A DNA stretch of 64,000 bases from Papaver somniferum (lineage: Eukaryota > Streptophyta > Magnoliopsida > Ranunculales > Papaveraceae). Below the pieces are notes generated by a model. It was given only the letters and a program-made list of their open reading frames with translations, was not told where the DNA came from and searched no databases. The stretch lies in the NCBI RefSeq assembly GCF_003573695.1, contig NC_039363.1, positions 157,568,406 to 157,632,405 on the forward strand, in the 5' to 3' direction. The stretch's first letter is position 1. Each line of letters begins with the position of its first letter. Shown here one piece after another: positions 11,356-23,400 of the stretch. Position numbers and translations under genes: made by a program.

Positions 11356-12979
11356 TGATAGACGCATTTATGTGTCTAATATAGCTCATTTGTATATATT
11401 GTTAGTACTCGATATTGTACTTATTTGGTTATTTTATGTATTTGTAGGTGTTTTTGGAAAATAATCTCTTGCGGCGAATTTGGCTAAAAATGTGGCATTT
11501 GGACCTCCGTTGATAACGTACCGGAAGCGCCTCAGAAGTGTACCGGAAGTATCCCAGAAATACCCCGGAGGAACCCCGAAAAAAAATGCGGAAAATGCCC
11601 CAGAGGACACTTGCTATACGGACCCTTGATTTTGGATAAGGGGTAACCTAATTACTAAGAGGTGACCCATTTCCAGGCATCTGCTAAAGGGAGACCAGCC
11701 ACAGATAAGGGGAGGTCAACTTCTCAAATTCAAAAGAAAATTTTAGCGGGAAAAAAGGCAGCAGCGTCAACAGTTTTGGATCAAGGATTTGAGCGACCTA
11801 GCAGGAGATTCAATGGGCAAATTTGATACCCACGAACTCTACAAGACATAAAGGACCTGTTAGAAGCGATTAGACCCATCTAATTGGGCTGGATAAGTCA
11901 CAAAATCCACACAAAGTCAAGACAGTGCACACGGTCCCTGTTTAGGGTTTTGAATTGGTTTGAAAGATTTGGGAGAGATTCTTGCGTGGGATATACTTCA
12001 AAACAGTTGAGTTCAAGTCAGAGAAGATTTTGGGAGCAATAGAATAGCTCACAGACGCATACAAAGATCGAAAGATGGAATTATTGTTCAAACTGCACGT
12101 GAAGAATAAGAGATTTATTCTCGAATTTGATCGAGTTTCTAAGGAATCTGAAGGCTATATAAGTGTTGGTTTACATTAAAGAAAGGTTAGAAACCTTTAG
12201 GAGAGAGTTTAGAGTCGATGAGAGCCTAGGAGAAGCAATTATAGAGGAGACAACGCTGCTGCTGCTGCTGCCATTAAAGCTTCTGAAGAACACGAAGAAC
12301 AGACTCGCAGAGTCAGTCGTTCTTCAGCAGACTTATTTTCATACCACTGTCGTTGTTTCACAGCATTAGATAGTTATCGTTTATAGCAGTCTTAAATTAC
12401 CATACTCTTTTGTAACAGTGGCGCTGTAACATCACTACAGCGTTGCTAATTCCTATTTCATCATATAATCATCAATAAAAACATCTATTTTAGCCATGAA
12501 TTTATCTTGTGAGTGGATGAGGAGCTAAACCCATTAGCCGAGACGACGGAGGAAGCCATTGGTAATTTATTGGTATAATTCTAATTTTTATATTTATTTG
12601 CAATATTATTATTTGATTATTTGCACGAATTAAAATTGAATTAATAGTTTTTATTGAGTAATTGTGAATTGACTTGATGAAGCATGTTGGGTTTTAGTAA
12701 CTTTTGATGTTTTATACTTTTTAATTACAATTATTACTTCAAAAACTTATTTGAGGCAAATATTAGAATTGATTTTAAAGATAAAATTGCATAAGAACTA
12801 TTTAGAGTTTACTATTAAAATGGTCATTGGTGGAATCCTAGTCTTGGTGTTTTTCTCCAAAACTTTGAATTATTTTATTTAGTTGCCTGTTTAATTTAAA
12901 TCTATAAAAATTGTTTTCTTCACAAGTCTGAAAAGACCCAGTTTTTACCACTACTACAATCACTTTTGATAAACCATCA
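11356..12979 (+). repeat. LTR3 of array A
   Basis: It is 1624 bp, TG to CA, with a TATA box at 12156-12163 and an AATAAA signal near 12474. It is almost identical to LTR4 except for a small indel near 12512. It acts as the 5' LTR of interior 2, which makes 11356-20231 the one structurally complete unit of the array. Confidence 0.87.
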
Positions 12980-14109
12980 AATTTTTGGCGCCGCCGACGC
13001 GGATTTGTGTTTAGTTAGCATTTTTTTTTTTTAGATTTTTTTATTTTTTTTATTTTTGTTCTTCTTTACGTTTTTGGTTTTTTTTGTTTCCTTGCAGATT
13101 TTTGAAGATTGGAGCGAAAGACAATTTTGCCAAAGCTTGTGGTGATTTACTTAAAGTTTGGGAGCGAAAAGCAAAGCTAAAGGAGCGAAAGAAGAAGATT
13201 TTCTTTATTTTGTAAAAGAGAGAAAAAAAAAGAGAGACATTTTTATTTTTGTAATTTTTTTTTTTAGACTTTCTTTTCTTTTGTATTTTTTTTATGGACT
13301 TTGGACATTAATTTTGGGACATTTTTATTTTTATTTTTAAACCCTACGGAAGGGTACCCTTAAATATAAACTGTTTGCAGGGAAGGACGACGATTACAAT
13401 ATCGTCTCGGCCCCTCGGGTTCGCACACGGCATAGGAGTCGTGGCCCGAGTCGACTTCAGCGGTTCTTCGCCCGTCTGGTACGGGAGGTAAAATTCTAAA
13501 CACCCGCGAATCTCCTGCAAGCGGGTTACTGGACTCCTTAAGGTGAATATATGCTGAGGACTTGAATATGGACTGTTTTTAAATTCCTAGTAAAGGGCAA
13601 GGACTGGACCATATAAGATAAGGGTTCGGATTTCATCACCGCTCCCTTCTTTCCCGCCTTAGGAAAACGAAACCTAAAGCGAACCTAAGCCTAAAATTTG
13701 GACTAGAAAGAGACCTATAGGGTATCGAGCTTAACAGGACAATCATTCGAAAAATATTGGTTACTCTTTTAAGCACACCTCGAAGTTCTTGAAGGTTTCT
13801 GCGAGTTGAATGCGTGACTGCGCCGCATTGGATCGGTGAGGTTTTGGGTATCAAAGCTCCACTGAGCTTCCCTCGCCTCGATTCAACTTGCTTTAACTCG
13901 GATTGATTCCAGAGGGGTTTGCTCAAATTGTAACGAATTCCCTTTCGAAGGATTAGAAGCTGGTCTAGAAACAATCTAAGTGGAGCCATCATGCTTGTTG
14001 TTTGCTAGAAATCTTTAGGTTTGCTGTGGTAAAGTCGAGTCAGCCTGTTGTGTGTTTGCTAGAACCTTTCTGTTAGGATTTTTATTTCTTTTTGAATTCT
14101 TTTTAGTGT
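12980..14109 (+). other. Primer site and 5' leader of interior 2
   Basis: TGGCGCCG starts at 12986, 6 nt after LTR3, and resembles the complement of the tRNA-Asp 3' end. The leader matches 686-1789 with a few substitutions. No protein is supported in it. Confidence 0.65.
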
Positions 14110-17100
14110 ATGCCCGATTTTGTTAGGGCTTGGAAAAGAGATACTCTAGGTCGATTGATTAGCGAAAAACCTAGTAGTTCTTCTGATTTAAGCAGGGAGC
14201 TCGAAGACTCTTCTTTGGAGAGCCCTGTTTTTGGAAACTTCAGTTTTGAGAATTTATCTCTGAGTGATAAAAGTACCCCTAGTACTTCTGTTGTGCCAAC
14301 GATGGCAACTTTGAAAGATTACATGTTCCCAACTAGGACCAACCGAGCTTCATGCATTAAATTGCCAGCCACTACGGCTAATTTTGAGATAAAACCTAGT
14401 ATTCTTCAGATGATCCCTATATTCTTAGGAAAAGATGATGAGAACCCTTATTTCCATATTAGGGACTTTGAGGAAATCTGTGGGACAATTAGAATAAAAG
14501 ACCTTACTGATGAAGTCTTGAAACTTAAGATGTTTCCCTTTTCTTTGAGAGATAAAGCCAAGACCTGGCTTAACAACCTACCGTCTGAATCCATAGAAAC
14601 ATGGCAGGAACTTATCGCTGCCTTCTATATGAAATTCTACCCTAAGCATAAAACTGCAGCTGTTAGGCAGAAAATTAGTGCTAGTGTGCAACAAGAGGGA
14701 GAGTATCTTTATAGGTTTTTAGAGCGATTCAATGATCTCCTATCTCAGTGTCCTCACCATGGATTTGATAATATGAAACTTGTACAGATTATTTATGATG
14801 GTTTAGACTATTCGACCAAAGCCATGGTTGAGTCTATGTGTGCTGGTGAGTTCACTAGTAAAAATGCTGATGATGCTTTTGCCTTCTTAGGAGCTATCGC
14901 TGAAAAATCCCAACAGTGGGAATCTTGTGTTGAACCCCCTAAAAGACTCTTGGTCAATAGAAGTAGCACCAATATGGTAGATACGAGTTTTGCGTCAGAT
15001 GCTAAGTTTGCTGCTTTATCCAGAAGGTTAGAAGCTTTAGAAATGGGTCAGACTAAAAATAGGTCCCTTGTTGAACCTAATAGAGCCTCTCAAGTCTCTA
15101 GTTGTGGAATAGAGCCCGATAATTCGTTTTGGGAAGGTCAGGTTAGTGAAGAGCAAGCCCATGCTGTCTATAACAACTCTAGGTTTGAGAACCGTCAGAA
15201 GTTTGACCCATACTCAGAAACCTACAACCCTGGTTGGAGAAACCATCCTAATTTCTCTTGGTCTAAAGGCCAGAGTCAAGGCCAGTCTAGCAATTCTCAG
15301 CCTCCCCCAGGTTTTGGTTTTAAGAACTCTTCATGTCAAACCCAGTTTCAGAACACTTCCGAGAAAAAGATCTCTACCTTAGAGGATACTCTCACTATGT
15401 TAGCAAATAACCATGAAATGCTAACAAAGAACCACATGAGCTTTCAACAAGAAACTAGGCAAGAATTGAAGAATAATTCCCAGAGTCTTGCCAAATTAGA
15501 ACTTCAAGTAGGACAAATAGCTAAGTTCATAAGTGAGAGAGAATATGGAAGGTTCCCTAGTCGTACTGATCCCAACCCAAAAGGAGAGAAATCGTACAAT
15601 CATGTGAATGCTGTCACAACCCTTAGGAGTGGAAAGAAAGTTGACAACAAGGTTGCCATGCCTGATAGTGAACATGCTGTAGTTCACCCTGCTGAGCCAG
15701 AAAATGAGGAGACTGATAGAGCCTCCAAGGAGACCAATGAGGGTCCTGTTGAGCCCGGCTTTGTTCCCAGAGCCCCATTCCCACAGCTGCTAGTTCCGAC
15801 TAAGAGGGAGTCCAACTTTAATGATATATTAGAGGTTTTTAAGCAGGTTAATATCAACCTTCCATTATTAGATGCAATTAGGCAGATTCCCTCTTATGCC
15901 AAGTTCCTTAAGGACTTGTGTACGCGAAAGCGTAAGCTCAGTGTCCAGAAGAAAGCCTTCATAGCTAGTCATGTGAGTTCTATTATTCAGAATACCACTA
16001 CTCCTAAGTATAAAGACCCAGGGTCCCCTACCATTTCTTGTACAATAGGTAAGTACCGTGTTGAGAAAGCGTTGCTTGACTTAGGAGCCAGTGTGAACTT
16101 ACTGCCATACCATGTGTACCTTAAGCTAGGACTTGGTGAGATGAAACCTACCCAGATAACACTCCAGTTAGCTGATAGGTCCGTTAAAATCCCTCGTGGT
16201 GTGATCGAGGATGTTCTTATTGAGGTCGACAAGTTTATTTATCCAGTGGATTTTGTGGTCCTAGATACCCAACCTGTCCCCGACCCAGAGAACCAAATAC
16301 CTGTGATTTTAGGTCGCCCATTCTTAGCTACATCTAATGCGATCATAAACTGTCGAAATGGTATTATGAATCTATCTTTTGGTAATATGACTATTGAGTT
16401 GAATATTTTTAATGTAAACAAGCTACATTCTGAGCTAGATAGCACATGTATTGAAGAGGTGAACATGATAGGAACCTTAGTTCAGGAGTCATTACCAAAC
16501 ATCGTACCGGAAAATACATTGGAGAGTTGTTTATCCCATTTTAGCCTGGATTTCGACGATGATAGTAACATTGAACAAGTAAATGCTCTGTTGGATTCTG
16601 TTCCTATGTTAGATATTGATATATGGAAAGATAGGTTCGAACCATTACTAGCTTCTGAGTCTATCTTAATACCTTATTTAAAAGAGCCTCCTGAGTTGGA
16701 GTCTAATTATACATTTTTAGGCCCACCCGAGTCTTTCCCTGTGATTATAGCCTCCGATTTGGATAGTGATCAGGAAAATAGTCCAGAGACCGTGCTTCAA
16801 GAAAATAAGGAAGCCTTAGAGTGGACCATAGAAGATATGAAGCAAGCTGAGGATGAACCACCTGATTATGACTTAGAGAAAGCAATTGACCTTTTTCAAG
16901 AACCCGATGGTCTAGAAATTAGGAACATTGTGACTAGTCATTGTAGAGGCACCCAAAATTCTAAGTTTGGGGGTAGAGATTGTCAATTATCCCCAATAGA
17001 AGTCCCTAACTTGGGACTCAAGCCTAGTGCATCTGAGGTATCGCTTGAGTGTATTCAGACTCCACAACCTGATCCGCCTGATAATGTCCAGGAGAAAATC

Positions 17101-17331
17101 CAAATGTTAGAGACCCGTTTTTCGGATGAATCTGTTTGCCGAGACACTCATATGAATCCCAAGTGGGCACCTCAGATAAATCCAGTTGTCTTGCGAGAAA
17201 CTTTAGATCAGGTTTTGCTCTATCTGCTCATTTTTCTGATCTTGAGCATTTGTCTCCTATTTGTGGCAGTTCTATTTGGTCTTATGGACCCACAATTATT
17301 TCGACTATTGGTATACGACTTTGGAAGGTGA
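14110..17331 (+). CDS. gag-protease polyprotein with C-terminal membrane segment (element A)
   Basis: This uninterrupted ORF of 1073 residues is the only protein of the unit. Approximate layout: N-terminal MPDFVRAW region; retrotransposon gag domain at residues 85-260 (KTWLNNLPSESIETW, CPHHGF); YNPGWRNHPNFSW at about 370-383; a helical, possibly coiled-coil segment at 420-490; and a retropepsin-like domain from about 640 with DLGASVNLLP near 656 and ILGRPFL near 735. DLGA in place of DTG is usual for Athila-type proteases. At about 900, KEALEWTIEDMK resembles the residues just before RT in element B, but RT does not follow. The last 45 residues contain a strongly hydrophobic stretch of about 24 residues (LLYLLIFLILSICLLFVAVL), likely membrane-spanning. 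The start is the first ATG after the leader and is shared with the copy at 1790. The missing polymerase makes the element non-autonomous. Confidence 0.85.
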   Translation: MPDFVRAWKRDTLGRLISEKPSSSSDLSRELEDSSLESPVFGNFSFENLSLSDKSTPSTSVVPTMATLKDYMFPTRTNRASCIKLPATTANFEIKPSILQMIPIFLGKDDENPYFHIRDFEEICGTIRIKDLTDEVLKLKMFPFSLRDKAKTWLNNLPSESIETWQELIAAFYMKFYPKHKTAAVRQKISASVQQEGEYLYRFLERFNDLLSQCPHHGFDNMKLVQIIYDGLDYSTKAMVESMCAGEFTSKNADDAFAFLGAIAEKSQQWESCVEPPKRLLVNRSSTNMVDTSFASDAKFAALSRRLEALEMGQTKNRSLVEPNRASQVSSCGIEPDNSFWEGQVSEEQAHAVYNNSRFENRQKFDPYSETYNPGWRNHPNFSWSKGQSQGQSSNSQPPPGFGFKNSSCQTQFQNTSEKKISTLEDTLTMLANNHEMLTKNHMSFQQETRQELKNNSQSLAKLELQVGQIAKFISEREYGRFPSRTDPNPKGEKSYNHVNAVTTLRSGKKVDNKVAMPDSEHAVVHPAEPENEETDRASKETNEGPVEPGFVPRAPFPQLLVPTKRESNFNDILEVFKQVNINLPLLDAIRQIPSYAKFLKDLCTRKRKLSVQKKAFIASHVSSIIQNTTTPKYKDPGSPTISCTIGKYRVEKALLDLGASVNLLPYHVYLKLGLGEMKPTQITLQLADRSVKIPRGVIEDVLIEVDKFIYPVDFVVLDTQPVPDPENQIPVILGRPFLATSNAIINCRNGIMNLSFGNMTIELNIFNVNKLHSELDSTCIEEVNMIGTLVQESLPNIVPENTLESCLSHFSLDFDDDSNIEQVNALLDSVPMLDIDIWKDRFEPLLASESILIPYLKEPPELESNYTFLGPPESFPVIIASDLDSDQENSPETVLQENKEALEWTIEDMKQAEDEPPDYDLEKAIDLFQEPDGLEIRNIVTSHCRGTQNSKFGGRDCQLSPIEVPNLGLKPSASEVSLECIQTPQPDPPDNVQEKIQMLETRFSDESVCRDTHMNPKWAPQINPVVLRETLDQVLLYLLIFLILSICLLFVAVLFGLMDPQLFRLLVYDFGR

Positions 17332-18598
17332 AAATTCTTTTTGAGGTATTTGATGTCTAGCTAATGACTATAAATTTAGCATTTACTGGGAGGCTCCCGC
17401 GTTCATGTGATACGGTAATATCCTTCCTTATTTCTTTTCCCTCCAGTGGTAATAGTTTCTCCTTGTTCATGCTTTTATTTTCATCCTTAGAACATTGAGG
17501 ACAATGTAAGATTTAAGTTTGGGGGTGGGGAAGAAACACTTTTTGTTAGCTTTTAGTTGCAATAAATAAACTCCAGAGCCTAGAAATTTATGCCTATTGA
17601 GGATTGCACTAACTAATCTAAGTGGATGGAAGCATTTTGATTGTAGGAGTTTGAGGAACCAATCTGATTAGATGGAAACATCTAAAGAGTCTATTCATAA
17701 AAGCACAGAGCTCAGATGTTAGAAATAACATGATAGTTTCACCATATCTCGTTGAGTCCTTTTCACTTCTATTTTTATTTTATTTTGTTTTTAAACTATA
17801 TTTCTCTAAGTGATAGGTGGGGCCCACGATTCAAGTTGTTACCAATGCTAGGGTGAATTAGAGTGATTGAGATACCATGAAAAAAATGAAAAAAAAAAAA
17901 AAAAAAGAAAGAAAGAAAGAAATTGAGACCAGACCATTTGACCAAAAGGAATAAATTCAATAAAGTCGACCACTGGTACCCTTGTATATACCAGCTGCGT
18001 TGACCTAGAGTTAGGTTATCGACCACTGGTACCCTTGTATATGCCAGTGTATTGATATTAGTCAGACTAGTATCTCAATCCATTAGGATAGGTTCATTTT
18101 GGCGGAGGCCTTCAGACAGATATGGGAAACGCCGTTCACTTAGTAAACATCAAAACCATCTATGTTTTTCTATATCCATCTCTTAATCTTTCCATGTGAT
18201 TAGTTTGACTCCGAATATGATGTCCATAGTGCAACTATCTGAGTAGAGCTCTGTCACTTTATATGAATTTTAGTATGCTTGAGTGCAAACTCGTGTACAG
18301 CAATTGGAATTTCGCATCAGGGTACTTCTTCCTGTAGTCAATAAGTATGCCAACCAAGGAGATTCTTTAGTGCCTTCCAAGGTTCTGCGTAGATAGCTAA
18401 GGTCTGGAGTACAGGTTTTGTGGGTATATCTCTGGTAAGCCCTCCCGAGACTATAACTCGGCCACTAGGGCCACCTAGGGGTTTAAAGGCATATTGCATA
18501 CGCTAAATGCAATCGACGATGCCTGCGACAGTGAGTTAGGATTTTATTTTGTAGTTTTGATTTGCTCGGGACTAGCAAATAATAAGTTTGGGGGTATT
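17332..18598 (+). other. 3' non-coding region of interior 2
   Basis: It matches 6971-8272. The hairpin motif is at 17492-17507 with its G-rich tract to 17530, an A-rich GAAA microsatellite is at 17880-17920, and the polypurine tract AAGTTTGGGGGTATT ends at 18598. No gene is seen. Confidence 0.65.
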
Positions 18599-20231
18599 TG
18601 ATAGACGCATTTATGTGTCTAATATAGCTCATTTGTATATATTGTTAGTACTCGATATTGTACTTATTTGGTTATTTTATGTATTTGTAGGTGTTTTTGG
18701 AAAATAATCTCTTGCGGCGAATTTGGCTAAAAATGTGGCATTTGGACCTCCGTTGATAACGTACCGGAAGCGCCTCAGAAGTGTACCGGAAGTATCCCAG
18801 AAATACCCCGGAGGAACCCCGAAAAAAAATGCGGAAAATGCCCCAGAGGACACTTGCTATACGGACCCTTGATTTTGGATAAGGGGTAACCTAATTACTA
18901 AGAGGTGACCCATTTCCAGGCATCTGCTAAAGGGAGACCAGCCACAGATAAGGGGAGGTCAACTTCTCAAATTCAAAAGAAAATTTTAGCGGGAAAAAAG
19001 GCAGCAGCATCAACAGTTTTGGATCAAGGATTTGAGCGACCTAGCAGGAGATTCAATGGGCAAATTTGATACCCACGGACTCTACAAGACATAAGGGACC
19101 TGTTAGAAGCGATTAGACCCATCTAATTGGGCTGGATAAGTCACAAAATCCACACAAAGTCAAGACAGTGCACACGGTCCCTGTTTAGGGTTTTGAATTG
19201 GTTTGAAAGATTTGGGAGAGATTCTTGCGTGGGATATACTTCAAAACAGTTGAGTTCAAGTCAGAGAAGATTTTGGGAGCAATAGAATAGCTCACAGACG
19301 CATACAAAGATCGAAAGATGGAATTATTGTTCAAACTGCACGTGAAGAATAAGAGATTTATTCTCGAATTTGATCGAGTTTCTAGGGAATCTGAAGGCTA
19401 TATAAGTGTTGGTTTACATTAAAGAAAGGTTAGAAACCTTTAGGAGAGAGTTTAGAGTCGATGAGAGCCTAGGAGAAGCAATTATAGAGGAGACAACGCT
19501 GCTGCTGCTGCTGCCATTAAAGCTTCTGAAGAACATGAAGAACAGACTCGCAGAGTCAGTCGTTCTTCAGCAGACTTATTTTCATACCACTGTCGTTGTT
19601 TCACAGCAGTAGATAGTTATCGTTTACAGCAGTCTTAAATTACCATACTCTTTTGTAACAGTGGCGCTGTAACACCACTACAGCGTTGCTAATTCCTATT
19701 TCATCATATAATCATCAATAAAAACATCTATTTTAGCCATGAATTTATCTTGTGAGTGTGCTTTTGGGATGAGGAGCTAAACCCATTATCCGAGACGACG
19801 GAGGAAGCCATTGGTAATTTATTGGTATAATTCTAATTTTTATATTTATTTGCAATATTATTATTTGATTATTTGCACGAATTAAAATTGAATTAATAGT
19901 TTTTATTGAGTAATTGTGAATTGACTTGATGAAGCATGTTGGGTTTTAGTAACTTTTGATGTTTTATACTTTTTAATTACAATTATTACTTCAAAAACTT
20001 ATTTGAGGCAAATATTAGAATTGATTTTAAAGATAAAATTGCATAAGAACTATTTAGAGTTTACTATTAAAATGGTCATTGGTGGAATCCTAGTCTTGGT
20101 TTTTTTCTCCAAAACTTTGAATTATTTTATTTAGTTGCCTGTTTAATTTAAATCTATAAAAATTGTTTTCTTCACAAGTCTGAAAAGACCCAGTTTTTAC
20201 CACTACTACAATCACTTTTGATAAACCATCA
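18599..20231 (+). repeat. LTR4 of array A
   Basis: It is 1633 bp from TGATAGACGC to ATAAACCATCA, with a TATA box at 19399-19406, and is nearly identical to LTR3. It is followed directly by the target duplication TACGG. Confidence 0.88.
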
Positions 20232-20236
20232 TACGG
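20232..20236. repeat. Target-site duplication TACGG, right
   Basis: It matches 44-48 exactly and marks the right edge of the array A insertion. Confidence 0.85.
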
Positions 20237-22198
20237 TCACTTTTAGCATAAATAACAAGCCTTTGGACCCCTAGGTGTCCCTAGTGGACGAGTTATAGTC
20301 TCGTGAAGGTTTACAAGAGGTTTGCCTACAAAACCTACTTTTCCAACTTACTAGTCCCCGTAATAATAGCATCCAACGCGCTAAGAAGACATAGAAATTC
20401 TGCACACTAGCAATAAGAAGTTAGACACATAAATGAACACAATCTCATCCTTAAATGTTGAGAGAGAAGTAACCATCCCTTCTCGGGAGAAAATCAGGTT
20501 CGAAGTGATCAAAAGTCTCGACTCTGCCTCACAAGAAAGGGTTTTATGATATTGCTCTCAATAAATAGCTCTTTATGGGTCACACATGTGTCCAGGTAGG
20601 AATGAAGAGAGAATACTGCGACACTTTGAATGGTAGGAAGGTCAAAACCCTCTGAAATGTTTTAAAAGCCCACATCTTTTATCATTTTGAAAACCATTTT
20701 TTTCTGACGATCTCTTAGAAAGGAAATCAACCACTTAACTAAGCTGGGAATATGCTTACTTACCTCGTTATCCATTCGGCGTGCAGTTAGCACCACTCTC
20801 ACAGCATCCATAGAAACGTCTTCGATCCTTGTCTTCATTTTCGTCTTCGGTCTTCAATACTTGATGTTAATTCTTGAACCTCGTAGAATCTTGACAATAT
20901 GATTCTTTCCTCAAATTCCTTGTCGCTTGAAACTTCATTATAGATATTTCTTCTTCCATTGGCTTTATTGAATAAATATAAAACCAAAAATGAACTAAAC
21001 AAACCAAAAATATAAAACAATGGATTTTTTTTTTCATTTTTTTTTCGTTTTTTTGAATCATAAAACAAAAACAAATTGAACCTAATAAATTTTCTCTTGT
21101 CTTTTCTTTTCTTTTTTTTTTAGACAAGAGAAAATAAAATACAAACTAACAAATAAAAATAATAAAATTGCAAAACAAAGGCCATGGTGTAAGTAATTTA
21201 CCACTCAATTTTTCACAACTTGTATGCCTCGATATCATAAACTTCTTGAATTCTCATCTTGATAATATTCACTATTGCACAATAGTCTTCAACTTGTAAT
21301 CGGAAATATGCTCTTTGTATTGTTGCTTTACTCAATTCTGAAATCTGCTCATTTGTACATAGTTGCTTGCAAACCTTGAACGTTTTCAACTTTCTTTCGA
21401 ATTTGTGATGCTCCTCTTGTTGATGATGATGGTGTTTCTATGGACCCGTTGGTGTAGAGAGAGATAAAGTGGATGGTGCTAACTGCGAACAAGAATACAA
21501 GTGGTATGTAAGTTAGCAATTCGATGTTACCATTCATGATTGATAAAAGTAGCACTCAAGAGATCAAAGTAGTGCTGAAAATTGGTGTGAAGTTGGGTAG
21601 TTCACCATTCTACCCGGAATTTACGTACGGTGACACACACTCTAAAAGCGCATATTTAGACAGGCACAAAAATTGAAGGTCGGTGCCTCACATGATGTAA
21701 CAATAGGTAGTCTCCACTATAGGGGATCACAAATCTAATACCGAATTCAATCTGCACCTCATTTGCCACTGGGATGGTTAAATCCAACTTTAACTCTTAT
21801 ACAAGTAAGAAACCCGATCATGTTCTCTGTCATCTCTAAGTTCAGTCACTATTATGAGATTCTCGATGTAATCTTAGCGACATGTATACTATGTGACTCT
21901 AAACTAACTACAAGTTGGAGTTTCTTATTCACTAATTTAAAAAAAAGTTGAAAAAATTGCATGAAAAAGGTACAAAGCAAAAGCTTAACCACTCCCCCAC
22001 ACTTAAACTTTACATTGTCCTCAATGTAAATTGAATCATCCGAAGTAAGTTAAGGTGGGAAATACATGACAATAAAAAGCTAAAAACAAGACAAAAATAC
22101 TTAAGAATAAAAATATAAAGGTAAAGATACAAAACCGGTGGGTTGCCTCCCACTTAGCGCTTGGTTTAAAGTCGTCAGCCCAACTATCTCCTTGCTTT
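20237..22198 (-). other. 3' non-coding region of element B
   Basis: It is non-coding on both strands as far as I can judge. Bases 20260-20345 read in minus direction match the array A 3' region (GAGACTATAACTCG, CCACTAGGG, CACCTAGGGG), which places this DNA before the missing 3' LTR. At 21991-22027 in minus direction lies the hairpin ACATTGAGGACAATGT followed by TTTAAGTGTGGGGGAGTGG. T-rich stretches occur at 21028-21122. Confidence 0.6.
21991..22027 (-). promoter_or_regulatory. Conserved hairpin plus internal G-rich tract, element B copy
   Basis: In minus direction the 16-nt hairpin (22027-22012) is identical to that of array A, and a G-rich tract follows at the same distance. It begins about 170 bp after the end of the integrase reading frame. 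Its survival in two families whose gag proteins differ strongly suggests function. Confidence 0.5.
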
Positions 22199-23400
22199 CT
22201 ATGACTCCTTCAGAGGGAGTGCATCCAAAAAATTAACTCCTTCCACCACTTCAGAAGAGAAGTTCTCATAGTATGGTTTCAACCGTTTCCCATTAACTTT
22301 AAACTCCTTGCCTGTAGCAATACTACGGATTTCGACTGCACCATGAGAAAACACATTAGTAACAATAAAAGGTCCAATCCAACGTGACCTTAATTTACCC
22401 GGAAATAATTGCAAGCGAGAATTAAACAAAAGTACTTTCTGTCCAACACAAAATTGTTTTCTAGAAATCATAGTATCATGAAATGCCTTAGTTTTCTCCT
22501 TGGAAATGCGTGAACTTTCAAATGCATCATTGCGAAGCTCCTCTAGCTCTTGGAGTTGTAACTTCCTTTGCTTTCCAGCCCCATCCATCTCCATATTGCA
22601 TTGCTTGATAGCCCAAAACGTCTTATGCTCAATATCCACGGGTAAGTGACAAGGTTTACCATACACAGCCTAAAAGGAGACATCCCAATAGGTGTCTTGT
22701 ATGCGGTTCTATAATCCCACAAAGAATCATTAAGTCGCATGCTACAATCCTTCCTGGTTGGATTCACCGTCTTTTCAAGTATGGACTTCACCTCTCGGTT
22801 GGAAACCTCGGCTTGTCCATTCGTTTGTGGATGATAAGGTGTTGCAATCTTATGCGACACATTGTACTTCCTTAACAAGCCTTGCAAGAACCTGTTTTTG
22901 AAGTGTGAACCTCCATCGCTAATTATGGCCCTTGGAATTCCAAACCTTGCAAAAATATTTGCTTGCACAAAATGAAACCACTTTAGAATCATTAGTTGGG
23001 GTGGCCTTAGCTTCCACCCATTTCGACATAATCAACAACAAGTAAGATGTAAAAATTTCCATGAGAGTTGACAAAAGGACCCATAAAATCAATACCCCAT
23101 CATCAAAACTTCAATAAATTGAATAAAATTTGTGGCATTTGATTTCGGCACCTAGATTGCCTGTTCTTTGGCACCTATCACAAGTATGCAAAATTTATGT
23201 GCATCCTTAAACAAGGTTGGCCAATAGAAACCGCTTTCAAGCACCTTGTGAGCGGTTCTCTTACTCCCAAAATGTCCTCCGCAAGCATAAGAGTGACAAA
23301 AAGACAATATAAGTTAAATTCAGATTCGGGAATGCACCTACGTAATACTTGGTCACTACCTTGTTTCCACAAATAAGGATCATCCCATATGTATTGGTTA
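22199..23400 (-). pseudogene. Integrase region of element B pol
   Basis: In minus direction a zinc-binding HHCC region is split over frames around 23372-23100 (recognisable HKFC.LC.RCQ segment). It is followed by the catalytic core at 22992-22680 with ISDGG and [11 protein letters not shown] (the second Asp and the Glu of the DDE triad), and a C-terminal part at 22666-22199 with WIGPFIV and LKPYYE. A 1-nt deletion near 22670 moves the end into another frame, and there are further disruptions around 23000-23150. In a live element integrase inserts the cDNA; this copy is broken. Retroviral-type integrase identity is clear from motif order. Confidence 0.8.

Noticed and set aside
20835..21127. 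Two overlapping 79-86 residue ORFs
   Set aside because: K/F-rich translations of T-rich and A-rich sequence in the 3' non-coding region of element B; no similarity to any family I recognise.
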